Of a stretch of 12,729 bases of DNA, positions 1 through 6,026 are shown piece by piece (position 1 is the first letter of the stretch; every line of letters begins with the position of its first letter). Location of the stretch: assembly GCA_021772595.1 (NCBI GenBank), contig JAJFLS010000424.1, positions 1-12,729 of the forward strand. The letters run 5' to 3'. This stretch comes from Opitutales bacterium. GTDB lineage: Bacteria; Verrucomicrobiota; Verrucomicrobiia; Opitutales; Opitutaceae. A program made the position numbers and the translations under genes. The notes below the pieces were generated by a model, which worked only from the letters and a program-made list of their open reading frames with translations, had not been told where the DNA came from and did no database searches.

Positions 1-305
1 AGATCGCCGGGCTTTACCAGCAAGCAATGCGTCGAGTCCAAAACGATCGGGTGGCCGTTGAGGCTACAACGATACGGACCCTGCCTCACCACGATCAATT
101 CGTAACTGGAATGACGATGCGACGGATGATGGATGGGGGCGTCTATCGCCACTTGATTGAATCCAAGAAAATAGGGCTTGGGCGCGATGCGGAAGCGCTC
201 GTTCGACCTTCGCCGCGTTTTCGAAACGATCCGACAACTGGCGTGGTTCCAATCGATTGGAAAATCGATGTGGTCGTTGGTTTCCTTATTCCCAGTGATG
301 GACAT
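1..305 (-). CDS. AraC-family transcriptional regulator, N-terminal part (cut by left edge)
   Basis: The open frame runs from an ATG at 305-303 leftwards off the window; 101 codons are visible. Residues 65-101 read like the cupin-type sensor domain of AraC regulators: HSSYELIVVRQGPYRCSLNG at 66-84 and a 'LLVKPGD' turn at 95-101, the usual 'yeli.v..G...i.g......PGd' pattern. The DNA-binding helix-turn-helix domain would lie beyond the edge. An in-frame TAA 36 bases upstream makes this ATG the first one; GCGAGAAG lies about 8 bases before it. The gene follows the TTT transporter genes on the same strand with 80 bases between, so it may control them in response to a small ligand (inference). A stand-alone cupin protein cannot be excluded without the C-terminus. 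Confidence 0.72.
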   Translation of the reverse strand, partial: MSITGNKETNDHIDFPIDWNHASCRIVSKTRRRSNERFRIAPKPYFLGFNQVAIDAPIHHPSHRHSSYELIVVRQGPYRCSLNGHPIVLDSTHCLLVKPGD

Positions 306-329
306 CGTAGTGCTTCTCGCCGCGTTCAG

Positions 330-343
330 AAATAGGTCTATTT
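330..343. promoter_or_regulatory. Palindrome upstream of the AraC-type gene
   Basis: AAATAGGTCTATTT is a perfect inverted repeat (6-base arms, 2-base centre) lying 25 bases upstream of the regulator's ATG. It could be an operator or overlap a -10 region. The sequence shows only the symmetry; a binding role is a guess. Confidence 0.25.
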
Positions 344-385
344 AATCTATCGCGGAGCTCAAGTTTTCTGTTGCAAGCTCAGAAT

Positions 386-1729
386 CTAGGGCAAGGGAAC
401 GGTGAAAATTCGCGCGAACACGAACTCGGAACCAAGAGCGAACAGCAGCGCGAGCTGCCCGATCGAAAACAGGCGTCGCCGATCCCATCCCGCAATCGTC
501 GCTCCTAAAATGAAAATGGCCGGCGTGGTCGCAATCACGTAAGGCAAGCCCCATTGAAGGCAAGCGATGTAGAGGACGAGCATCCCCAAGGCGGTGAGCG
601 CGATATTCCTCTCGCCGCGGTTCGCAGACAAGCCTGTGGCCACTTTGCGATTAAGCAGGGCATTGATGCCGATTCCGGCTGCAAAGACCCCTACGATCGC
701 AATGACCCAAGCGGGGAAGTTGGGCAATTCCGCAGGAAAGCTAACCGCAAACGCGCTTAGCGTTTCAATACGCTTATCAATGTAATCAAGCAGCTCCTCT
801 CCTCGGCGAAAACCGGATCCGATGGAGATCTTCGCCAGTTCTTCGACGACCGACGGATCTTGCATCGCAACTTCAAACATGTCCGCCAGCTGATCCACCG
901 CATCGGCCGGGGTGCCCTTAGGCGCCCACCAATAAAAAACGCTGCTCACGTTGATCGGCACGCCTTGTTCCATCGCTGTGGATACATGCGGAACCGCATC
1001 ATGGCGATTTGACTGCAGAACGGCGATCGCTCGAATGTTCTGATGGGGCGGCGTTTCGTTCGCCGCGCGAAAAGCGAGGTATTCCGACAAGGAGAAAATC
1101 GCCGCGTCGAGATGCCCACCAAGGAGCAGCGTAAAACGCTTCTGCCCTCCCCCACAAGTAATGTAGTTGAAGGCGCTGCCTGGACTGGATTGTTCGATCT
1201 CCATGGCCATGAAATGGGCAAGCGAACCGACATCCGCCCCAAAGCGCAGACTGTTCGGCTTCTCCTTCGATTCGGCCAAAAGAGCGTTCAGATCCTGAAA
1301 ACGCGAATCCTCCCGCACCACAATCATCGGCGCGATATTGCCCGTTTGCGCGATGGGCGCCAAATCGTCTGGCCCGAAAGGCACGGTCCCGGAAAGCTGG
1401 GACGTGATGATCGCTTCGTTGTGGCACAATATCCTGTATCCGTCAGGGCGCGACTCCTTCACGTAACGCGAACCGATCGTGCCGCCGCCCCCGGGTTGAT
1501 TGATGATAACGAGCGGCTCCGGCAACAGTCCTTTGGAAGCGACCGCCTTCTGGATGATTCGGACAAACGTATCGGTCCCCCCACCTGCCGCGTAAGGCAC
1601 GACCACCTGTACCGGTCTATTTGGATACAGAGTCGATTTCTCACCAGACGAATCGATGAAACGCAAAACGAGCAACCCGCAAATAAGCGCGGAAACCAGA
1701 TAGGAAAAGACTGATCGAGGGAATTTCAT
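386..1729 (-). CDS. TTT transporter binding protein fused to small membrane subunit (TctC-TctB)
   Basis: This 447-residue protein has an N-terminal hydrophobic segment (8-25), a Bug/TctC-type binding domain (about 33-330) and a C-terminal membrane part (338-447). The binding domain shows the family marks: 'YPNRPVQVVVPYAAGGGTD' at 35-53, 'VIINQPGGGGTIG' at 74-86 and 'RPDGY' at 94-98. The tail matches TctB: a 'FPAW' entry to a helix (338-357), a basic loop (361-374), helices at 375-392 and 396-413, a 'GWDRRR' turn at 414-419 and a last helix ending in 'FARIFTVPLP'. TctC normally binds a carboxylate in the periplasm and TctB is a separate protein of about 150 residues; here no separate TctB is present. 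Its ATG overlaps the TctA stop (ATGA), indicating translational coupling. Length is about 120 residues above a usual TctC. The ligand cannot be read from the sequence. Confidence 0.88.
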   Translation of the reverse strand: MKFPRSVFSYLVSALICGLLVLRFIDSSGEKSTLYPNRPVQVVVPYAAGGGTDTFVRIIQKAVASKGLLPEPLVIINQPGGGGTIGSRYVKESRPDGYRILCHNEAIITSQLSGTVPFGPDDLAPIAQTGNIAPMIVVREDSRFQDLNALLAESKEKPNSLRFGADVGSLAHFMAMEIEQSSPGSAFNYITCGGGQKRFTLLLGGHLDAAIFSLSEYLAFRAANETPPHQNIRAIAVLQSNRHDAVPHVSTAMEQGVPINVSSVFYWWAPKGTPADAVDQLADMFEVAMQDPSVVEELAKISIGSGFRRGEELLDYIDKRIETLSAFAVSFPAELPNFPAWVIAIVGVFAAGIGINALLNRKVATGLSANRGERNIALTALGMLVLYIACLQWGLPYVIATTPAIFILGATIAGWDRRRLFSIGQLALLFALGSEFVFARIFTVPLP

Positions 1730-3213
1730 TTTCGGCTGCGAGCGGCCTTCGTCTCATGCATGCGCTTCTTCCAGAGCGGAAGGAAGAGCATGACGAACGC
1801 GACCCCGAGGAAGGCGACAGACAGAGGCCGGGTTACGATGGGAAGCCACGAACCGTTCGTCGATATAAGGCCCGATGAAAGATTTTCCTCCGCAATCGGA
1901 CCGAGCACGAAACCGATCACAAACGGCGCCAGCGGGAACTTCTTTGATTCGAGAAAAAAGCCGAGCCCCCCAAACGCGAGCATAACCCAGACATCGAATA
2001 GACGGTTGGAAAGGGCGAACGATCCAATCACGCAAAAAACGAGAATCACCGGAAGCATGTAGTCCCTGGGGATTCGAGCGATCTTCGCCAGAGAGCGCAT
2101 CGAAAAGAACATGATTACCGCCATCGCGATATTGGCCAAAAACATCGCCCCCATGATTGTATAAACCATCGTCGGATGCTCCTCGAAGAGCCTCGGCCCT
2201 GGCTGCAATCCATGAATAACCAGCGCCCCAAGAAGTACCGCCTCCACGACGGAGCCCGGCAACCCCATCGCCACCAACGGGATCAGAGCCCCACCGATAG
2301 TCGCGTTGTTCGCCGCCTCGGCCGCCACAATGCCTTCATCGTGCCCAGTTCCAAATTTCTCCGGCGTCTTCGACGATGACTTTGCGACCGAATAGGCCGC
2401 GACCGAACCGATGTTGGCGCCGATCCCCGGGAGCAGACCGATCCAGGTGCCGATGATCGAAGATCGAACGAGATTGAAGCCCTGGCTTAGGAAATCCGCG
2501 AACCGGATCGCGACGCCCTTCGTCTCGATCGCAGGTACCCCCGACTTCGCTTTCAGGTTTATGATATCCCTAAAGATTTGGTTTATCGCGAAAAGCCCGA
2601 TCAACACGGGAAGCAGTTTGAATCCATCGTTGAGTTCTGTAATCCCGAACGTGAGACGCGTTTGGCCAGTCGCCGCAGCGATGCCTGGCATGGAGAGCAA
2701 GATTCCAAGAAATCCAGACAGCAAAGACTTCGACAACGATGCGCCCCCAATCGTCGCGATTAAAACCAGAGCCATCATCACCAACGAGAAATACTCGAAC
2801 GGCCCAAAACTAGTCGAAAGCACGGCGATCGGCCGGGCCAATAACACGAGAAAACCCCAGGATATAAGACCCCCAATAAAGGAAGCCATCACGCCGAGGC
2901 CAAGAGCCCGCTCCGGCTGGCCTTGTTGCGCCATTGGGTAGCCGTCAAAAGTGGTGACGATCGAGGCCGGCGAACCGGGCATGCGCAGCAAGGTCGCCGT
3001 AATCATGCCTCCACTGATCGCCCCCACGTAAATGCTGATGAGCAAGGTGAGCGCGTATTGCGGATCGGCACCATAGGTGAGCGGCAGCACCAAGGCGATG
3101 AGCATGGTCCCGGTGAGACCGGGAACCGCGCCGACGAATACGCCAAGCGCCGCGCCAAGTACAATGAGAAAAAGACCCGCAGGTGTCAGGAGTTGCTGAA
3201 TCGCCTCCTGCAT
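1726..3213 (-). CDS. tctA: TTT transporter large permease subunit TctA
   Basis: This is the large multi-spanning inner-membrane subunit (495 residues, normal for TctA, which is about 500) that moves the carboxylate delivered by the binding protein, driven by an ion gradient in characterised members. Family signatures are plain: 'GAVPGLTGTMLIALVLPLTY' close to the N-terminus, 'LLPGIGANIGSVAAYSVAK' in the middle, then 'PEKFGTGHDEGIVAAEAANN' and 'LIPLVAMGLPGS'. I chose the ATG at 3213 because the protein then begins MQEAIQQLLTPAGLF, as TctA proteins do; the longer frame to 3261 needs a TTG and adds an atypical basic stretch. The ribosome-binding site is weak. The gene is first in the two-gene transporter operon and its stop overlaps the start of the TctC-TctB gene by 4 bases. 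Confidence 0.95.
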   Translation of the reverse strand: MQEAIQQLLTPAGLFLIVLGAALGVFVGAVPGLTGTMLIALVLPLTYGADPQYALTLLISIYVGAISGGMITATLLRMPGSPASIVTTFDGYPMAQQGQPERALGLGVMASFIGGLISWGFLVLLARPIAVLSTSFGPFEYFSLVMMALVLIATIGGASLSKSLLSGFLGILLSMPGIAAATGQTRLTFGITELNDGFKLLPVLIGLFAINQIFRDIINLKAKSGVPAIETKGVAIRFADFLSQGFNLVRSSIIGTWIGLLPGIGANIGSVAAYSVAKSSSKTPEKFGTGHDEGIVAAEAANNATIGGALIPLVAMGLPGSVVEAVLLGALVIHGLQPGPRLFEEHPTMVYTIMGAMFLANIAMAVIMFFSMRSLAKIARIPRDYMLPVILVFCVIGSFALSNRLFDVWVMLAFGGLGFFLESKKFPLAPFVIGFVLGPIAEENLSSGLISTNGSWLPIVTRPLSVAFLGVAFVMLFLPLWKKRMHETKAARSRK

Positions 3214-3268
3214 AATCAGCCTAGGCGTTCGGCCAATCTTACCGGCAACGCGTATCCACAATATGAGT

Positions 3269-3285
3269 TGTCATTGGAAATGATA
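3269..3285. promoter_or_regulatory. Imperfect inverted repeat upstream of tctA (possible operator)
   Basis: TGTCATT-GGA-AATGATA pairs at six of seven positions and lies 56 bases upstream of the tctA ATG, in the only long non-coding stretch before the operon. Reading the minus strand, TTGTAT and CATATT lie around it with a loose 19-base spacing, so it could overlap a promoter. Possible operator for the nearby AraC-type protein or another regulator; weak evidence. Confidence 0.25.
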
Positions 3286-3475
3286 TACAAAACCCAATGC
3301 GCTATTTCGCTGGATTCGAATATCTCTCGCGTCAACTGCGCCTTAACTTCGAACATCCATCGAAGTAAGAAGCAAGAATGCGAAATGAAGAAGAAAAAAA
3401 TCAGGAGGCAAGGATTGGGCGGTCCGCACTGTTGGGATATTACCAGAACAACGCGGCTCGCCTGGCAGTCGAGCC

Positions 3476-3503
3476 CTGCCTTGGCAGCGAAAATCTTTTC
3501 GCT
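3476..3503 (-). terminator. Two adjacent hairpins after the YbaK-family gene
   Basis: Right after the TAA of the deacylase gene lies AGCGAAAA-TC-TTTTCGCT (3486-3503), followed on the minus strand by CTGCC-AA-GGCAG (reading 3487-3476). Together they could end transcription before tctA. There is no run of T after the stems, so an ordinary intrinsic terminator is not convincingly shown. Confidence 0.35.
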
Positions 3504-3970
3504 TACGCCATCACGCCAAATTCGAGCATGATGGGCTGCGCCAATCTTTCGAAATCCGCGTACTTGAGCTTGATCAACTCGGTGTGATTTCCCGCGTTAA
3601 ACGCGATCGTCTCATCCAGGGCCAACTCTGGGTCCACATAAACTTTCATCCCGAACAAATTTCCAAACGGCGGCATCGCCCCCACTTCGCATCCGCTGAA
3701 AAGCCGCTCGAACTCCCATTCTTCTGCCAGTTCAACGCACATTGCTCCAGTCATCTCCTCGAGCAAATCGAATTCAACCACCTCCGACGCGGGCAAAACA
3801 GCCATCGCGATAACGCCATCGATTTTAACGATTACGGTCTTCGCGATCTCATGACCCGGAATGTGCGACCTTTCGGCGATCTCCTGCGCGGTGTACGCTC
3901 TCCGGTGATTGATCAACTCATAGTCAACGCCATGACGATCCAAATATTCCTTCAATTTTGCGACGGGCAT
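3503..3970 (-). CDS. YbaK/EbsC-family aminoacyl-tRNA deacylase-like protein
   Basis: This 155-residue protein has the full length of the stand-alone YbaK / ProRS-editing fold, whose studied members remove wrongly attached amino acids from tRNA (for example Cys-tRNA-Pro or Ala-tRNA-Pro) in the cytoplasm. Visible marks are the N-terminal 'LKEYLDRHGVDYELINH', a 'EIAKTVIVKIDG' strand in which K44 is the probable conserved lysine, and 'GCEVGAMPPFGNLFGMKVYV' (93-112), the loop that lines the substrate pocket. It ends with the typical 'FNAGNHTELIKL...ADFERL'. The ATG at 3970 is preceded by AAAGGAAG with 6 bases between, a good ribosome-binding site. Which mischarged tRNA it edits cannot be told. It is 290 bases upstream of tctA on the same strand, without a functional link that I can see. 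Confidence 0.9.
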   Translation of the reverse strand: MPVAKLKEYLDRHGVDYELINHRRAYTAQEIAERSHIPGHEIAKTVIVKIDGVIAMAVLPASEVVEFDLLEEMTGAMCVELAEEWEFERLFSGCEVGAMPPFGNLFGMKVYVDPELALDETIAFNAGNHTELIKLKYADFERLAQPIMLEFGVMA

Positions 3971-3999
3971 CGCAACTTCCTTTCGTAGAACTAAATAAA

Positions 4000-4017
4000 C
4001 AAAAACAAAAACAAAAA
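4000..4017. repeat. Tandem CAAAAA x3
   Basis: Three perfect copies of the hexamer CAAAAA (GTTTTT... on the minus strand) end 30 bases upstream of the deacylase start codon, in or near its expected promoter. Such a tract can change length by slippage. Confidence 0.6.
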
Positions 4018-4332
4018 CCAGTAGACAACTAAAACATCAGCCCTGACGATTCTCCAAGCTGACGGAAGCCTTATAAATAAGGGTTAATCCTAATAAGTCG
4101 AGCAAACACTAGGGTAGTGCCCGAAATTCTTTTTCTCGCAAGGAAGGGACCCAACCCTGCTCTCTGAGAGAGTGATTAATAGGAGGTAAAACATTCGGGG
4201 CGGAGCCCGAGCACGATCCCTTTGAAGGGAGTTTCAGGGTAGCGAACGGGCGCCGCCCCGTTCCAACGATTCGCCGAACTGAATTATCAAGCATGCATCT
4301 ACAACAATCGACCCAACTTTTGGATACAATTG

Positions 4333-4361
4333 CAGCCGGGCGATCCATCATCGCCCGGCTG
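4333..4361 (-). terminator. Strong GC-rich hairpin downstream of the EF-hand repeat gene
   Basis: CAGCCGGGCGAT and ATCGCCCGGCTG form a perfect 12-base stem with a 5-base loop, 38 bases after the stop codon of the dockerin-like gene. Position and stability suggest a terminator. On the minus strand it is followed by CAATTGTATCC rather than a T tract, so it may instead protect the mRNA 3' end. Confidence 0.5.
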
Positions 4362-4398
4362 ATTATTGCTACCACTTGTCTACTAAAACTTTAACCTA

Positions 4399-5622
4399 CT
4401 ATTGGCTCGAAGTGGCAGGCTTGAACTGATCAGGCGACAGTCTAACTGCGGCACCAAGAACTGTCGATCTAGTCTCTTTTGTCGATAATTTGACCGGATC
4501 CTCAGGAGCAATCGAATTAACATGCACGGGCGGCGGCGTTATTACGGGACCATCGTCGTCGCACTCTTTTCCATACTGATGAAGCATGATGGTCAGGTCC
4601 TTCACGTTCACGATACCATCACGATTCAGGTCCCCCTGCTTGGGACCCAGGTTCTCTTCGCCGAGATTCCACAGGAGCGTAACAAGGTCCTTATTGTCGA
4701 CCACGCAATCCAGCTTCAACTGGAGATCGCCGACCAAAGGTTGGCAGACGCTTCCAAACTTGCTCAGAAGGATCGCTAGATCTTCCTCGCCAACGACTCC
4801 GTCGCTATTCAGGTCGCCTCCAGAAAGGCCAGCGGCGGTTCCCCAATTATGCTTCAAGATCGCTAGATCGAGAGCATCAACCTCGCAGTTTCTCTTATGG
4901 ATCAGATCCCCGCGAATCGGAGGACAGCGATCGCCGAAATGCCCCAGCAATATTCTCAGATCCTTTGCGTCGACAACGCCGTCTTCATTGAAGTCGCCTC
5001 CTTCGCGACCAACGCGTTGACCCCAGTTGCGACGGAGGATGTAGAGATCCCCTCGATCGACAACACAGTCGTTGTTCAGATCCCCGATGAGAGCATCGCA
5101 GGTTTTACCCCAGTTGCCCAGGAGAATGTTCAAGTCGACCACATTCACAACGCCATCGCTATTGATGTCGCCTTCATATTTGGATACACGCTCTCCCCAG
5201 TTATACAGGAGAATGTACAAATCCATATTATCGACGACGCAATCTCGACGCTGGCGCAGATCACCTATAAGGTCCGAACAACCATCGCCCAAATGATCCA
5301 TCATTATCTCAAGATCTCGATCATCAACAGTACCATCCTCATTCAAGTCTCCACCCAGGAGACCTGCATCTGTACCCATATTCTCGATAAGAATCTGCAT
5401 ATCCCAGAGATCGACTTCGCAATCTCGTCGATGGCCAACATCGCCCAGCAAACCATATCCTGGCGCAGGCGTAGGCTTAGCAAATTTCTCATCGATCGCT
5501 GCATAGTCGATCGATTCCACTTCGCTAGCCAGAGCGAATTCCCCCGTGCCGAGAACGGCAAAAGGCAACCATATATATTTCAGGACATCGGTCCAATTAC
5601 TAATTTTCATCATTACACACAT
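4399..5622 (-). CDS. Secreted protein of ten dockerin/EF-hand-like repeats
   Basis: The protein (407 residues from the ATG at 5622) starts with a signal peptide: a short N-terminus, then KISNWTDVLKYIWLPFAVLG and a probable cut after 'FALA'. From about residue 58 to 354 it consists of ten units of 28-32 residues. Even units follow the dockerin calcium loop 'GDLNxDGxVxxxDLxILLxxxG' and end with a cysteine (GDGC, GKTC, GDRC, GSVC, GKEC). Odd units carry 'xxDCxVDxxDL', most with a two-residue longer loop. Each unit has exactly one cysteine, so five disulfides are possible. The tail (about 53 residues, with TPPP) shows no sorting signal that I recognise. I prefer ATG 5622 to a GTG at 5733, which would put 37 residues before the signal peptide; the site AAAGAGA lies 8 bases upstream. 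Probably an extracellular calcium-binding or scaffold protein; partner unknown. No cohesin or cellulase is nearby. Confidence 0.82.
   Translation of the reverse strand: MCVMMKISNWTDVLKYIWLPFAVLGTGEFALASEVESIDYAAIDEKFAKPTPAPGYGLLGDVGHRRDCEVDLWDMQILIENMGTDAGLLGGDLNEDGTVDDRDLEIMMDHLGDGCSDLIGDLRQRRDCVVDNMDLYILLYNWGERVSKYEGDINSDGVVNVVDLNILLGNWGKTCDALIGDLNNDCVVDRGDLYILRRNWGQRVGREGGDFNEDGVVDAKDLRILLGHFGDRCPPIRGDLIHKRNCEVDALDLAILKHNWGTAAGLSGGDLNSDGVVGEEDLAILLSKFGSVCQPLVGDLQLKLDCVVDNKDLVTLLWNLGEENLGPKQGDLNRDGIVNVKDLTIMLHQYGKECDDDGPVITPPPVHVNSIAPEDPVKLSTKETRSTVLGAAVRLSPDQFKPATSSQ
4558..5451 (-). repeat. Five tandem pairs of EF-hand-like units (protein-level repeat)
   Basis: Ten alternating units make five two-unit pairs of about 58-60 residues (175-180 bases each). 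The cysteine spacing is very regular: 47, 47, 47, 47 and 48 residues between the odd-unit and even-unit cysteine of each pair, and 11-13 residues to the next pair. This points to growth by duplication of a pair, not of single units. At DNA level the copies have diverged, although 'GTCGCCTCC'-like blocks recur. Confidence 0.8.
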
Positions 5623-5786
5623 ACTGTTTCTCTTTCGTTTAAGACCGATCCCACAATTTTCATCACAAGAAACGACATTAGATTTTCCTTGAAGCCCGCA
5701 GACAAAGCTCCGCCCTGCGAGTACCACTCGCACTTGGATTATGAATACGGGCTAGATAGATTGGAACGAGGTTCCGGCTTGCCTAT

Positions 5787-5802
5787 TGCATGTGCCGTGC
5801 CA
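5787..5802 (-). promoter_or_regulatory. Candidate sigma-54 (-24/-12) promoter
   Basis: The minus strand reads TGGCACGGCACATGCA. Against the RpoN consensus TGGCACRN4TTGCW it differs at one base (A for the first T of the -12 box), and the GG-to-GC spacing is exact. Transcription would start near 5775, about 150 bases before the ATG of the EF-hand repeat gene and on its strand. A bound enhancer protein would be expected upstream (5870-6000); I see only a small palindrome GGGAA-ATA-TTCCC at 5891-5903 there. Confidence 0.55.
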
Positions 5803-5962
5803 GGTTCCAAAAATACGCCCTAAGACGCTAACAATCTGAGCCTTATGCGATAGTGACACGGATTAAACCTATTCACAAAATACAGCGATAGGGAAATATT
5901 CCCCAACAAATCACCCGGTTCAATCACTCGAATTTGGTAATCGTTCCCAATTCAGAGAGCTA

Positions 5963-5985
5963 TCGTGGGATAAACCCGCTCCTAC
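5963..5985 (-). repeat. REP-like palindromic element, single copy
   Basis: On the minus strand: head GTAGGAGC, then GCGGG-TTTAT-CCCAC (one mismatch in the stem), then GA. It has the GTAG head plus hairpin layout of REP elements mobilised by REP-associated tyrosine transposases, and the same head as the pair at 8599-8674. It lies between the sigma-54 promoter and the 3' end of the CorA-type gene. Confidence 0.5.
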
Positions 5986-6026
5986 AAATTTCCAATCGAG
6001 CAAACTTCGATTTACTGGACGCTTCC

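Larger units (their letters stand above)
3971..4398. other. Intergenic stretch with several short hairpins, no recognisable gene
   Basis: About 430 bases without a convincing gene. Besides the hexamer repeat at its left end it holds a cluster of perfect or near-perfect hairpins: CTCTC/GAGAG (4160-4172), CGGG/CCCG (4196-4209), TCCCTT/AAGGGA (4217-4230), AACGGG/CCCGTT (4245-4262), and the strong stem at 4333-4361. An 88-codon minus-strand frame (4375-4109) has no recognisable domain and an unlikely composition (rich in R, S and P), so I do not call it a gene. A structured RNA or the remnant of a mobile element is possible; I recognise no known riboswitch class. Confidence 0.4.
5623..6026. other. 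Intergenic region upstream of the EF-hand repeat gene
   Basis: About 400 bases with no convincing gene; plus-strand frames here are antisense shadows or their extensions. It contains the long leader of the EF-hand repeat gene, the candidate sigma-54 promoter (5787-5802), a GGAAC-GAG-GTTCC palindrome just downstream of that promoter (5763-5775) and the REP-like element (5963-5985). Confidence 0.5.

Noticed and set aside
27..335. 102-codon plus-strand frame at the left edge
   Set aside because: It lies antisense to the AraC-type sensor domain, which has clear family features; the plus frame has none and is rich in arginine.
2923..3531. 202-codon plus-strand frame over the start of tctA and the following gap
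   Set aside because: Mostly antisense to tctA, with a low-complexity composition (R, Q, H, N) and no domain.
4157..4262. Known riboswitch (TPP, cobalamin, SAM or Mn-type)
   Set aside because: None of the conserved boxes that I know for these classes is present, and the stems are too short and unlinked.
4109..4375. 88-codon minus-strand frame
   Set aside because: No recognisable domain, overlaps the strong hairpin, no good ribosome-binding site; kept only as part of the intergenic description.
4399..4570. PEP-CTERM or other C-terminal sorting signal on the EF-hand repeat protein
   Set aside because: The tail lacks a terminal hydrophobic helix followed by basic residues; it ends in polar residues (KPATSSQ).
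4558..5451. Possible CRISPR-like periodicity
   Set aside because: The period comes from a coding repeat of about 30 residues with diverged DNA and no unique spacers.
5623..5733. GTG start at 5733 for the EF-hand repeat gene
   Set aside because: It would place a polar, basic, cysteine-containing stretch of 37 residues before a normal signal peptide; the ATG at 5622 is more natural.
4897..5823. 308-codon plus-strand frame
   Set aside because: Its regularity mirrors the repeats of the EF-hand gene on the other strand, and it crosses that gene's signal peptide and promoter; it is an antisense shadow.
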